Both the position numbers and the translations under genes were made by a program. 64,000 nucleotides of DNA from Lachnospiraceae bacterium UBA7060. Lineage in GTDB: Bacteria; Bacillota; Clostridia; Lachnospirales; Lachnospiraceae. Location: contig DLAA01000160.1 of the NCBI GenBank assembly GCA_002493835.1, positions 89,495 through 153,494 of the forward strand, written 5' to 3'. Below the pieces are notes generated by a model. It searched no databases. It worked only from the letters and a program-made list of their open reading frames with translations, and had not been told where the DNA came from. This document shows, in pieces, positions 25,613 to 34,860 of this stretch (within the stretch, counting starts at the first letter, position 1; each line of letters starts with the position of its first letter).

Positions 25613-26707
25613 CTACTCCTCTATCTGTGCATAGTCCTCGTTTGCGATTCGCTCCTGTATCACAGCGGCCGCCTCCGCCTGCTTCTCTTTCCACAGCGCA
25701 TAAGCTTTATCCCAGGACGTGTATGCGCTGTCCCCGCGGTGATCCGGCAGTGTGTAATTCTCCTTCAGATAGCGCTCCAGGAAGCCCGTGCACTTCTCCG
25801 CGCCGACAGCGTTGGTATGGCTGCCATAATCCGCGAAATCCTCCTCGAACACAATGCCGATATCACCGTAGCAGACATTCATATTGAGAAAGGGATATCC
25901 CGCTTCATTGACGATATCTCCAATATAGTTATACATCTGTTCCTCCTCCAGGGAAAGTCCGTAGGGAGATACAATAAAAAGCGCTTCCTTCCCCTCCCTG
26001 CGCAGATAAGCAAGAAGCTCCTGCAGATACTCTTCCTGCTCCTCCGGTATGGGCACTGCCCCGCCTATACTGTAGAGCGGCATGGGCTGGGGCCCCACCT
26101 CATCCCGGAATGTATACCCCTTCAGTGGATGCTTATGGCAGTAAAACATGTTTGCCCACTCCGACGGCAGCGCCAGCATCTTCCAGTTGGTGTGATATTT
26201 CATAATGTCAAAATAATAACTTAGCCGCCCCTCCTCGTCATCCTCGGGCACCAATCCCTGTATTGCCTTGACACGCAGCAGCGAATACTTCAGATTGTCC
26301 GTAACACCTCTCGTGTAGGCCATATTATCCATCAAACCCGCTTCCTCCATGGTGAACATGCGCATCTCAAAAATATAGAGCGCCGGGGACTGGGTTTTTT
26401 CCGCCTCCTCCACAAGATACCGCATGGCCGCAGGCCTCTGCACATTGGTTGAGAGAGGGTACATAGCAATTCCCGTCTCCCCCCAGAGCTTTGGTGCAGA
26501 ATAATAGGGAAATACCGGACTGGAACCGATCATCACGACATCCAGAGAGTCATTCTTCTCGGCATAAAAACCCGCAAAACGATCTTTCACATCCCCGTTG
26601 GTTCTCACCATATAAGATACTGGCAGCAGCAAAGCCAAAAACAATGCAAGAAAAACTGCGGCCTGAAAGGCCTCACGCCGTCTCTGTGTCCGTTCATCCC
26701 TATCCAT
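25613..26707 (-). CDS. Membrane-anchored SGNH/DltD-AlgJ-like protein
   Basis: 364 residues with one N-terminal TM segment (about residues 15-35), so the domain should face outside. VVMIGSSPVFPYYS contains the Ser of an SGNH hydrolase block I, and DYGSHTNAVGAEK near residue 305 supplies the Asp/His block. Such proteins work with MBOAT acyltransferases in polysaccharide O-acylation (DltD, AlgJ/AlgX, PatB type). No MBOAT gene is adjacent; the only one here is at 36378-37961, next to its own SGNH gene. AAGGAG lies 7 bases before the ATG. Confidence 0.68.
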   Translation of the reverse strand: MDRDERTQRRREAFQAAVFLALFLALLLPVSYMVRTNGDVKDRFAGFYAEKNDSLDVVMIGSSPVFPYYSAPKLWGETGIAMYPLSTNVQRPAAMRYLVEEAEKTQSPALYIFEMRMFTMEEAGLMDNMAYTRGVTDNLKYSLLRVKAIQGLVPEDDEEGRLSYYFDIMKYHTNWKMLALPSEWANMFYCHKHPLKGYTFRDEVGPQPMPLYSIGGAVPIPEEQEEYLQELLAYLRREGKEALFIVSPYGLSLEEEQMYNYIGDIVNEAGYPFLNMNVCYGDIGIVFEEDFADYGSHTNAVGAEKCTGFLERYLKENYTLPDHRGDSAYTSWDKAYALWKEKQAEAAAVIQERIANEDYAQIEE

Positions 26708-26768
26708 GCGTACTCTCCTTATTCATATCTACCGTTATTTATTCTATGGGAAATTCCCCGGCAGTATT

Positions 26769-26827
26769 CGAGGCCGCGAAGCGGACCTCGCAATTGAGCG
26801 AAGCTCGCAATTGAGCGAAGCTCAATT
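26769..26827. repeat. Tandem 17-bp palindromic repeat with a preceding hairpin
   Basis: The 17-mer GCAATTGAGCGAAGCTC occurs twice in a row (26790-26806 and 26807-26823). AATTGAGC-GAA-GCTCAATT (26809-26827) is a perfect stem followed on the plus strand by T residues. Just before, CGAGGCCGC-GAA-GCGGACCTCG (26769-26790) is a second stem with one bulged base. The repeat begins at the TGA of the GT4 gene. On the minus strand there is no U run, so its role may be RNA processing or stability rather than termination. Confidence 0.65.
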
Positions 26828-27931
26828 TTTTATAATCCCATCAAAATAGGCCTTCCACATCGCATTTACCCGTTTGGGCGCAAGCTTTTCCTGGATCTTT
26901 GCCGCCTCCCTGCCAAGCTGGTCCGCAAATGCGGCATCCCCCAGCAGCCTGTCCATTGCCGCCTCCAGCGCGCCCTGCTCCCCTGCCGGAATAATTAGAC
27001 CATTCACGCCGTCCGTCATAAGCTCCTGTGTCCCGCCGCTTGGCACATCCGTAGCAATCACAGGCAGGCCCAGAGCCAGCGCCTCGATCAGGGCGTTGGA
27101 AACCCCCTCCGAATAGGAAGTGAGAAGAAAAAGCGACGCTCTCTCAATCCGTCTTGCCACATCTTGCACCACGCCCGGAAGAACAACACGTTCCGAGACG
27201 CCCAGGAAGACCGCCAGCGCCTCCAAATTGGAACGCAATTCCCCATCCCCATAAATTACCAGCTTGTAGTCCGGATAGCGGTCTTTTAAGGCCGTAAAGG
27301 CCCTGATCTGCATCTCATGGTTTTTGTTGGCATCCATACGCCCCACAGACACGATTGTCTTCTCCCGTTTCCCCTCATATCTTGGCCTGATAAAATCCGG
27401 ATTCAGGGAGTTGGGCAGGACAACCGCCCTCCTGCCCACTTTTTTGCAAAAGAAGCTCCTGGAGCGCTCCGTCTGCAGGATGATTCCAGCTGCATGGGAA
27501 AAAAGAATATCTGCCAGCATGCGCATCGACTTGGAAGGATACTCCTCCTTCGCCTCTCCCACCACCGAGACAACCGGTTTTACAGCTGTACCTATTGTCG
27601 TGACAACAGCCATAAAATTATTTTTCCCAATACAGGAGAGCACAAGATCCGGTCTCTCCCTTTTCCATATCACATGTAATTTATTTAGTCTTCGGACAAA
27701 ATTCAGAATTCGACTGGATGAGACTTTTTCCTCTTCAATATCAGAAAGAATTCTTTTGATTCCATCTGCCAGAACATATTCATCCTCCTTCCGGTACTGT
27801 GTCACCATGAGAACACGGTACCCCTCCTTTTGAAAGTATTCCGCCAGATTAACAAACACGCGTTCTGCTCCTCCCTTCCGGAGAGAGCCAATATAGAAAG
27901 CTATTTTTTTCTCTTTCTTTTCATGATTCAT
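26822..27931 (-). CDS. Glycosyltransferase family 4
   Basis: 369 residues. IAFYIGSLRKGGAERVFVNLA is the GT4 N-terminal glycine loop; VSVGRMDANKNHE and YSEGVSNALIEALALGLP are the donor-binding elements. Its closest look is to PglH/PglJ-type HexNAc transferases that use a UDP-sugar. The ribosome site at the ATG (27931) is poor. The 205 A+T-rich bases upstream (27932-28136) hold no gene or convincing promoter. Confidence 0.86.
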   Translation of the reverse strand: MNHEKKEKKIAFYIGSLRKGGAERVFVNLAEYFQKEGYRVLMVTQYRKEDEYVLADGIKRILSDIEEEKVSSSRILNFVRRLNKLHVIWKRERPDLVLSCIGKNNFMAVVTTIGTAVKPVVSVVGEAKEEYPSKSMRMLADILFSHAAGIILQTERSRSFFCKKVGRRAVVLPNSLNPDFIRPRYEGKREKTIVSVGRMDANKNHEMQIRAFTALKDRYPDYKLVIYGDGELRSNLEALAVFLGVSERVVLPGVVQDVARRIERASLFLLTSYSEGVSNALIEALALGLPVIATDVPSGGTQELMTDGVNGLIIPAGEQGALEAAMDRLLGDAAFADQLGREAAKIQEKLAPKRVNAMWKAYFDGIIKN

Positions 27932-28136
27932 ACGCTTGCATTAATTCCTTCATTTTTCGACTCAAAACATATGTTATTGGTTCCATTTCCTGCATTTCTC
28001 AACATAATCCGTCACAAAATGCTCCCTTAATTAAATTTTCATTTATTTTCATCCGTTTGATTTTTCCGATAATTCAATATATTTTCAGAAAGTTTATTTT
28101 CATTTTCTTCACAATAACATTTGCAATTTGTTTTGT

Positions 28137-30050
28137 TTATAACGTCCCGCATGTTATTCTTTCGTGATAATATTCGTACCACTGTTGGAAGACAAAAAAT
28201 GCCCACGACAATCCGGAGTAGTTTTCTCCTGTCCCCCGCCCTCTGTCTCCAGTCTCCACATACTGTTTCACCATATCTGGGACATACGATTCATCGAATA
28301 TACCCTGACGTTTTATAAAGGCATAATCCGAGTAAAATAACAGTTGATCTTTCAGGGGTCCTCTGAGCCATTTGTCCAGGGGAACCCCGAAACCTGTCTT
28401 GGGACGGTCGAGAAGCTCCCGCGGTATATACTCATAGGCAATCTCTTTCAGAATATGTTTTTTATCCCCCGACGCATACTTATACCGGTGAGGAATCCGA
28501 TAGGAGAAGTCCATCACATCCGGATCCAGGATCGGACATCTCGCCTCCAAAGAATATTTCATAGAGGCCCGGTCCACCTTGCAAAGAATATCCCCAGGCA
28601 GATAGGTATCCATATCCAGAAGCATCCTGCAGATCTGCCAGTCTCTGGCCGGATAGCTGCTCTCCACAGGATACTGCACCGGCAGTGCACTGCCCTTGCA
28701 AAACCCGCCCACCATGGCTCTTGCCGCTTTCGGGTAATTCCCCGCAGCAAACTGCGTCTTTGTCTCCCGGTCTCTATTGCCCGCAATTACACGTACTTTA
28801 AAGGGCAGTCTGTCCTGCATATGGAGCTGCTTTAACACTGGCAGTCCGCTAAGACCGTGTACCATGCCCCCAAGCCAATCCAGCTTCTGTGCCTGTGCCA
28901 CCTTCTCATATATATTGTAGCCACAATAAAATTCATCCCCGCCATCCCCCGAGAGCGCCACCGTCACCTGCTCTCTGGCAAGCTGACAGACCATCATCGT
29001 CGCAATCTGGGAAGGATCCGCAAACGGCTCATCATAATACTTCGGAATACTCTCCACCAGAGAGAACATGTCCTCCTCGCCAATCATGAGCTCCGTATGC
29101 TGTGTCCCCAAATATTTTGCCACAGCTGCAGCATATTTCGCCTCATTATATCTCTCTTCATGAAATCCGATAGAAAAAGTCTTTATCGGCTCTGAAGAAT
29201 TTTCCTGCGCCAACGCCGTGATCAACGAAGAATCATACCCACCGCTCAAGAAAGAACCCAAGGGCACATCCGCAATCATCCGCAGTGAAACTGCGCGTTT
29301 TAAAAGCATCTTCAGCTGGTCTTTCGCCTCCTCATAACTCTCCACAGGGAACCGCACAGCAGCCTCGTAAGCTGCTCGCACACTCCAATATTCCGAGACA
29401 TATATCTGTCCCCCATGAAATCTAAGGATAGTGCCCGGCTCAAGCTTATAAACATTCTCATAGATGCTTTCCGGCGCGTTGATGTACTGCTGAAAGAGAT
29501 ACCGCGAGAGCACTGCCCTATTGATTCTCCCCGGAAAATCGGGGCAGACCATAATGGGTTTTAACTCAGAAGAAAAAACCAGCTCCTCCTGCTCATACCA
29601 GTAATAGAGAGGTTTCTTCCCGATTCGGTCGCGGATCAGATAAAGGGCCTCCTCTTCTCTGTCATACAGAGCTATAGCAAACATCCCATTAAACCGGTTC
29701 ACACAGGATATGCCCCATTTTAAATAGGCGGCTATGATAACTTCCGTATCACAGTCCGATCGGAAGGGATAGTCCGCCAGTTCTTCTCTCAGTTCTCTAT
29801 AATTATAAATCTCTCCATTATAAACTACAATAACCCGCTCGTCCGCCGAGTGCATAGGCTGATGCCCCAGACTTGACAAATCCAAAATAGAGAGCCGCCT
29901 CTGTGCCAGCCCTATCCGATATCCGCCCGACACCGGATAGCTCTCCTCGCCGCTGTCATTGGGCCCCCTGTGAACCATCGTATCATTCATCCGCTTCAAC
30001 TGTTTTGGCGTTACCTGCCGTTTTCTGACATATCCGCATATCCCACACAT
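28137..30050 (-). CDS. asnB: Glutamine-hydrolysing asparagine-synthase-like amidotransferase (second copy)
   Basis: About 637 residues. MCGICGYVRK gives the Cys nucleophile; the PP-loop is SGGYDSS and the synthetase core has SGDGGDEFYCGYNIY. The ATG at 30050 is favoured over an in-frame ATG at 30062, since AAGGA lies 10 bases upstream and both would place Cys at position 2. It starts one base after the stop of the NodB-like gene. This protein and the copy at 23.6-25.6 kb share the family motifs but differ in many segments, so they probably amidate different substrates, for example two uronic acid residues of one glycan. Confidence 0.9.
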   Translation of the reverse strand: MCGICGYVRKRQVTPKQLKRMNDTMVHRGPNDSGEESYPVSGGYRIGLAQRRLSILDLSSLGHQPMHSADERVIVVYNGEIYNYRELREELADYPFRSDCDTEVIIAAYLKWGISCVNRFNGMFAIALYDREEEALYLIRDRIGKKPLYYWYEQEELVFSSELKPIMVCPDFPGRINRAVLSRYLFQQYINAPESIYENVYKLEPGTILRFHGGQIYVSEYWSVRAAYEAAVRFPVESYEEAKDQLKMLLKRAVSLRMIADVPLGSFLSGGYDSSLITALAQENSSEPIKTFSIGFHEERYNEAKYAAAVAKYLGTQHTELMIGEEDMFSLVESIPKYYDEPFADPSQIATMMVCQLAREQVTVALSGDGGDEFYCGYNIYEKVAQAQKLDWLGGMVHGLSGLPVLKQLHMQDRLPFKVRVIAGNRDRETKTQFAAGNYPKAARAMVGGFCKGSALPVQYPVESSYPARDWQICRMLLDMDTYLPGDILCKVDRASMKYSLEARCPILDPDVMDFSYRIPHRYKYASGDKKHILKEIAYEYIPRELLDRPKTGFGVPLDKWLRGPLKDQLLFYSDYAFIKRQGIFDESYVPDMVKQYVETGDRGRGTGENYSGLSWAFFVFQQWYEYYHERITCGTL

Positions 30051-30051
30051 A

Positions 30052-30810
30052 TTACCGCACATCCTTACTCATAAAGTAATCCTTGTACTCGCCGAAATCC
30101 TTACATTCGTTGTCTACAGACTGCACAAGCTCCACGTACTTTTCCTGGAGAAGGGTCTTATAATTTTCGAAATTGTCATATCCGTGCCTGCACCATGCAA
30201 AAGGATGGGTCAGAATCTGCACCTTTTCATTACACCTGATATTTGTTTCATCCGGATAGCCATAACGCCATACATGGTTTGCATCTGACATATATTTCAC
30301 CTCTAATTTTGTATCATTCGTTATTTTATCAGCAAAGGTGAAAAAATCATCCTGATAAGCATTTAGCAGACCGTCCAGCTTAATATTCTCTCTAAGCACA
30401 TCCCTGGAAGGCCTATGCACCGAAAATTCTTTGATTTCAAAACCAAACATCTCGCTTAAAATATCGATTTCCATGCGGATGCGCTTCTTTATCTGCTCCA
30501 TATCCGTCATGCCGTTCAGAGCAAAATGTAAGCCGATATGCTGCCCTCTCTCATGCATATCTTTGATAATATCCATATTTTTTCGGGAGAGAATATTATA
30601 GGAATTGTTTGTCCACTGGAAGAAAAAAGTGGAGGTAAAGTCCATACTCTGCTCGACCTTTGCAAGCTGCCATGCCCTGTCCACACTGTACTCCACATCA
30701 TGGCGCATAATAATAAAGCTCTCCTTTGCAAGTGCCTCCGCGTAACCGCACTGCCTGCCTGTGGATTTTATAATCCGGATAATTTCCTTATAGTCGTCAA
30801 ATGAAAACAT
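30052..30810 (-). CDS. NodB-like polysaccharide deacetylase superfamily protein
   Basis: 252 residues. The motifs IIMRHDVEYS (Asp-containing motif 1), GLHFA (His of motif 2) and EFSVHRPSR (motif 3) follow the order of the carbohydrate esterase 4 barrel, but the canonical TFDD and HSxxH forms are altered. Relatives are common in capsule loci and are cytoplasmic, as here (no signal peptide). A deacetylated amino sugar would be a natural acceptor for one of the formyltransferases, but that link is inference. Confidence 0.6.
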   Translation of the reverse strand: MFSFDDYKEIIRIIKSTGRQCGYAEALAKESFIIMRHDVEYSVDRAWQLAKVEQSMDFTSTFFFQWTNNSYNILSRKNMDIIKDMHERGQHIGLHFALNGMTDMEQIKKRIRMEIDILSEMFGFEIKEFSVHRPSRDVLRENIKLDGLLNAYQDDFFTFADKITNDTKLEVKYMSDANHVWRYGYPDETNIRCNEKVQILTHPFAWCRHGYDNFENYKTLLQEKYVELVQSVDNECKDFGEYKDYFMSKDVR

Positions 30811-30823
30811 AATTCTCTCCTTT

Positions 30824-32962
30824 TTATTTTTTCTTCATAATCTCACTGATAGTGAGCAGCAGCATCACCTGCACCATGCCGTTCACTCCGCTTTCCCATA
30901 CGATATGACCTCCCAGCAGATCTTCCATCTGCGGAATCACAGCACGAGCAATCTTTTCCCAAGCCTCCTTCTCCATCTCGAGCTCACCGCTGTTAAAGGA
31001 AACGCGCTGGTGCAGCAGGTCCTTATCATAAACCAGACTGCCGTGTATCCCCATCTCCTGCATATATTCCAATATGGGCTCTATATTGATACTGACATCC
31101 ATCAAAAACTCCACGCCAAGTTTCACCGGACATTCGTCCGTCAAATCTGACTCTTTCTTTCTCTTCTGTAGTGCAGTGTCAAAATAGCGAATTACCAGGT
31201 CTGCGTACTGTTTCTGTGGATAAATATATCTCTCCGCATCCTTTCTCCGCCTCTCCATCTGTTTCAGAATCTCTGCCGCCTCATGCTTCCTGTCTTTCAA
31301 ATCTCTCTGCAGTTTCCAACAGCACCGAAGCGTCTCATCCGTATCCAGATAAATCTTCAGATCCAGCACTTGTCTCATCTGGGGCAAATACAAGGAATGC
31401 AGGCCGCACATAACAATATAAGGCTTTGGTCTGAGTCTTTTTCTGCCAGAAAGAGTACCTGTTTTATGGTCATATTCTGATCTCTTCACAGAATTATTGC
31501 CGCGCAGTGCCCGAATATCCTCGGCTTGTCTATACAGGTAATTGGCACGCGGATTCAGATGTGTCATCTCATTCCAGTTGGCATCCCCGCGCTCCCACCG
31601 ATGATCTCCATCGCCTTCGATATTGAGGATATTCTCCTCAGAGAGCAGTTCGTCCAGCATCACTAACAGCCTGCTCTTGCCTGCGCCGCTGTCCCCTGCG
31701 ATACCAATTGTAAAAGGGCGGTTTCTCCTGCGATAATAGGAATTACTGTTCACACCGCTCAAATACATGGAGACGATCAGAATCAGGAGCACCCCGGCCA
31801 TAAGGGTAAATACGATATCCCCAACACCCGCATTGGAATATTTTAAATCATTCAGCTGTCTGCCAAGGACCGACAGATCTGTAAAGTTAGTCACATGCAG
31901 GCAGACATAGTACAATAGGTATAACACATTAAATACACCGTAAACTGCCACAAGCTTTCCTCTGTTTACCGGCGTCCCCGCAAGATACAGCATGAAAAAG
32001 GGAACCACCCATATAAACCATCCGGGCATAGCCGGCACCAAAACAAGAAAAACAGCAAACAACAGGCCCGTCATACTGATCAGCAGATCCCTGTTCATCT
32101 GATTGATATAAAATGCCTGAAAATAAATGAAAAGCAGCACCAACAGACACACCAAAAGGTGCCTGTTCCCATAATCAAGGTACACAGCTGTAATGGCATT
32201 CTGTTCCTTATTAAACAACACTATATCTACAAACCCACTCCCCCAGAAGGGTGTGACAATCAGCACCGTAAAGAGGATAGGAAGCCCTATCATAACAGTT
32301 GCTTTTTTATATCCCTTTCTCTTATACAAATAGAGAAAAAACAACGGCAGCACCACTGCAATATGAAACTTGGAGGCCAGCGAGAGCGTCAAGAAAATCA
32401 CAAATTTCCATTCATTACGCGCAATTTCTTGTTTTGAGTCTCCCATCTGTGTCAGATAGTAGACAGCGCCCACCAGAAATGCCGTCGGTACAATATCAAG
32501 CTGTCCATGCATATAAGATGCATACAGCATAATCGGCGAGAGAAAATAGAGAATCAAAATATATTTTCTTTTAGATTTAGAAATCAACATGAGAAAATAC
32601 AGCCCCAGCAGATCCATCAGCAAAAGAGGCAGCTTAAAAAGAAGATTCTGCATAAAGACAGGCAGTTTGATACCAACACTCAGACATATTCCCCCGATGC
32701 ATTCGACAAAGAGCATCACGGGGGGATACGGGAAAGAAGAAAGCAAACCATTGTCATAATAATATTGATAAGGATTTTCCCCACTTAAAAAACATTTTAC
32801 AAAGGGGATAAACATCAAGTCCTGATAATCAGAAGAAAACAAACCCATAAGGAGCAGTTTTAAAAAAACCGCCCCCACAATGGCAATGCATAAAACTTTA
32901 TGGTACTCCCTCTCCACATCCAGTGTGTTTATGCTCCACTTCAATTTCTTTTCTTCCTTCAC
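30824..32962 (-). CDS. Fusion: GT-C-like membrane domain plus phosphoribulokinase/uridine-kinase-like domain
   Basis: 712 residues. Residues 1 to about 405 hold eleven or more TM segments in a GT87/mannosyltransferase-like layout. From about residue 414 a cytoplasmic P-loop kinase follows: Walker A GDSGAGKS (423-430), EGDGDHRWER, THLNPRAN, YDHKTG, a GLHSLY segment, DLKIYLDTDE, WKLQRDL and RYIYPQKQYAD, the motif order of phosphoribulokinase and uridine kinase. The acidic residue normally before GLH is Cys here (VMCGLHSLY). After about residue 590 a further 100-residue region is not recognised. Translation may start at GTG 32962 or at TTG 32944, the latter with a better AAGGAAG site. The kinase could phosphorylate a sugar or nucleoside that supplies the GT-C domain. 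Confidence 0.8.
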   Translation of the reverse strand: MKEEKKLKWSINTLDVEREYHKVLCIAIVGAVFLKLLLMGLFSSDYQDLMFIPFVKCFLSGENPYQYYYDNGLLSSFPYPPVMLFVECIGGICLSVGIKLPVFMQNLLFKLPLLLMDLLGLYFLMLISKSKRKYILILYFLSPIMLYASYMHGQLDIVPTAFLVGAVYYLTQMGDSKQEIARNEWKFVIFLTLSLASKFHIAVVLPLFFLYLYKRKGYKKATVMIGLPILFTVLIVTPFWGSGFVDIVLFNKEQNAITAVYLDYGNRHLLVCLLVLLFIYFQAFYINQMNRDLLISMTGLLFAVFLVLVPAMPGWFIWVVPFFMLYLAGTPVNRGKLVAVYGVFNVLYLLYYVCLHVTNFTDLSVLGRQLNDLKYSNAGVGDIVFTLMAGVLLILIVSMYLSGVNSNSYYRRRNRPFTIGIAGDSGAGKSRLLVMLDELLSEENILNIEGDGDHRWERGDANWNEMTHLNPRANYLYRQAEDIRALRGNNSVKRSEYDHKTGTLSGRKRLRPKPYIVMCGLHSLYLPQMRQVLDLKIYLDTDETLRCCWKLQRDLKDRKHEAAEILKQMERRRKDAERYIYPQKQYADLVIRYFDTALQKRKKESDLTDECPVKLGVEFLMDVSINIEPILEYMQEMGIHGSLVYDKDLLHQRVSFNSGELEMEKEAWEKIARAVIPQMEDLLGGHIVWESGVNGMVQVMLLLTISEIMKKK

Positions 32963-32997
32963 TCATTTTACGCAAATTCCTGTCAGTTTTCATCCAA

Positions 32998-34722
32998 CTA
33001 CGAATCCGCGAACAAAACCATTCCCTTCATCAAAGACAAAACATCATTATGTGCGCATTTCTCATAAAAAATTAGTATTTTGTCCAAAAGCTGCCCGGCT
33101 AAAATGATAAAAATAAAGCAGACGCTGATCAACCGATACGCTCTCCTTTCAGATTTCCTTATTCTGCCCAATATTACAGCCAAAAACAGCATACCGACAA
33201 AATAGAAAGGCATGGCAAATCTGGACAGTGCCCACTTGTACGCATTCAGAGAGATGAAAAAAGCAATCGGATATCCGATGGCAAAGGCGCCAAATCCCGC
33301 TATCGCCCAATATGTCGCTTCCCTGTTATTTCCCTGATGGCAGGCAGCCAAGGCAACGCCCAAAATACCGAGCAAAGGCCAGAAAATAATCCGAATGCTG
33401 TCCCACCACAGTGCGGTCAGGCAGTAGATAAGCACATACCACTCGCCATGCCGCAGGGCCTCTACCGCACAATCCAGCGTTGCCTTCATATACGGCGTAT
33501 TTTGCGCAAGTCCCCACAACACACCCGGCTCTTTTGAAAGTTGATAATTCATCACCGGAACGATTGCAACACCTTCACTGGGCTGTTCCTCATCGACCCC
33601 GGCTACAGTCATAACGCCTTCTATTGAAACCTCTTCCACCAACCCGGAAGGCGTCAGCATGCCGCCCTGCAGAAGGCCCAGCACACAGCCAGCCAGAATA
33701 ACCCCTCCCAGCTTAGCTGCCCTGCCTGCATTCGAATAGTCTTTCTTAAGAAGCAGCCAAAGAATAAAGAAAAACCCTATTCCAAACAAAACGCAGATGT
33801 TGTGCGGCGCACTCATCGCCCAATATAGGATGCAGCAGACTGTCACAAAATAATGAAAAAAATTTACTCTCTTTTTTTCCTGCAAAATTTGTATCAGTAT
33901 TTCCAGATACAGAAAAAAAGTCGCCACACCGACCACAGAATCAGTATACCCGCTCGACAAAAGCGGATAATCGCTGTCAACCACGCGGATAGGTGCTAAT
34001 GTCAACGAAACGCTTCCCATATCAACCACACAGGTGAGCAAAATGCTCAAAAGAGGTGGAAAATATCTGCGAAAAATACCATAAAGAAGCAGACAAAGAA
34101 AAGCACCGCTGACCGCCAGCCAAAGCGTCAGGGCAAAACAGAGATTATCCCTTCCAAACAGTCCGCTGAAACTCGCTAAGACTGATTGTCCATAGGATTG
34201 GTTTAATACTGGAATGCGGTCCTGCTCAAGAAAATAATCAGCAATACCGGCATATCGCAAAGAACCAATCGTTCCGATTCCATCATACGGTGTCAGCCCC
34301 TCACGCTGCGTGTCAATCAATCGATACAATAACGCGTGAAATGTATACCCAATCCACAGGCCGCCCACGCATACTAGCAATGCTATATTTTTAGATATCC
34401 ACAAGAAATAACATCGATATATTTTTATGACAGCAAATACGGCGGTTACAATCAAAAGACCCCAGAAGACAATTCTATAGGAAGGTATCACAAGAGTCAA
34501 TGTCCTCAGCATGGACAGATAAACTGCCATGCCGATAAAATAAGAGCCCGCAAAGCTGTAATAACAGTTTCCATCCTCTTTTTCCATTTTTTCCAGCACC
34601 ACTCTGCCAATGATGCAAAACAGTCCGGCAAACATTGTTACAATCAGAACACTACTGATTACAGATAATACAGCGCCCACACAAAATCTCCTGTTAATTA
34701 TTTTTTCAGCTGCAGTGCACAT
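32998..34722 (-). CDS. Large polytopic membrane protein, GT-C-like
   Basis: About 574 residues and at least twelve TM segments. An outside loop contains LTPYDGIGTIGSLRYAGIAD and VVDSDYPLLSSGY, an arrangement common in uncharacterised GT-C-like proteins (possibly DUF6541-type). No catalytic residue can be assigned. The ATG at 34722 is used; the earlier GTG at 34752 has no ribosome site. A strong promoter at 34793-34821 precedes it, so this gene begins a sub-operon. Confidence 0.6.
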   Translation of the reverse strand: MCTAAEKIINRRFCVGAVLSVISSVLIVTMFAGLFCIIGRVVLEKMEKEDGNCYYSFAGSYFIGMAVYLSMLRTLTLVIPSYRIVFWGLLIVTAVFAVIKIYRCYFLWISKNIALLVCVGGLWIGYTFHALLYRLIDTQREGLTPYDGIGTIGSLRYAGIADYFLEQDRIPVLNQSYGQSVLASFSGLFGRDNLCFALTLWLAVSGAFLCLLLYGIFRRYFPPLLSILLTCVVDMGSVSLTLAPIRVVDSDYPLLSSGYTDSVVGVATFFLYLEILIQILQEKKRVNFFHYFVTVCCILYWAMSAPHNICVLFGIGFFFILWLLLKKDYSNAGRAAKLGGVILAGCVLGLLQGGMLTPSGLVEEVSIEGVMTVAGVDEEQPSEGVAIVPVMNYQLSKEPGVLWGLAQNTPYMKATLDCAVEALRHGEWYVLIYCLTALWWDSIRIIFWPLLGILGVALAACHQGNNREATYWAIAGFGAFAIGYPIAFFISLNAYKWALSRFAMPFYFVGMLFLAVILGRIRKSERRAYRLISVCFIFIILAGQLLDKILIFYEKCAHNDVLSLMKGMVLFADS

Positions 34723-34792
34723 ACCCTCTCGCAGTGCAAGCTCCCCGCGCACTTACACGAATGTCTGCGCACTGCTCATTGCCATCGCGAAC

Positions 34793-34821
34793 ATTATAAC
34801 ACACCGCTAATATGATGTCCA
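34793..34821 (-). promoter_or_regulatory. Strong candidate internal sigma-A promoter
   Basis: On the minus strand TGGACA (34816-34821) and a perfect TATAAT (34793-34798) are separated by exactly 17 bases, and TG one base before the -10 makes it an extended -10. The expected start is near 34786, with a leader of about 64 bases to the ATG at 34722. It lies in the 138-base gap between the two membrane protein genes. Confidence 0.75.
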
Positions 34822-34860
34822 TAAACGAAAGTCCGGACCATGCATTCGCAGTGACGCTGG

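Noticed and set aside
26769..26827. Palindromic repeats as a CRISPR array
   Set aside because: Only two directly adjacent copies without spacers and no cas genes.
23584..30050. The two AsnB-like genes as ordinary asparagine biosynthesis
   Set aside because: Two divergent copies inside a glycan operon together with uronate genes make sugar amidation more likely, though I keep asparagine synthesis as a possibility.
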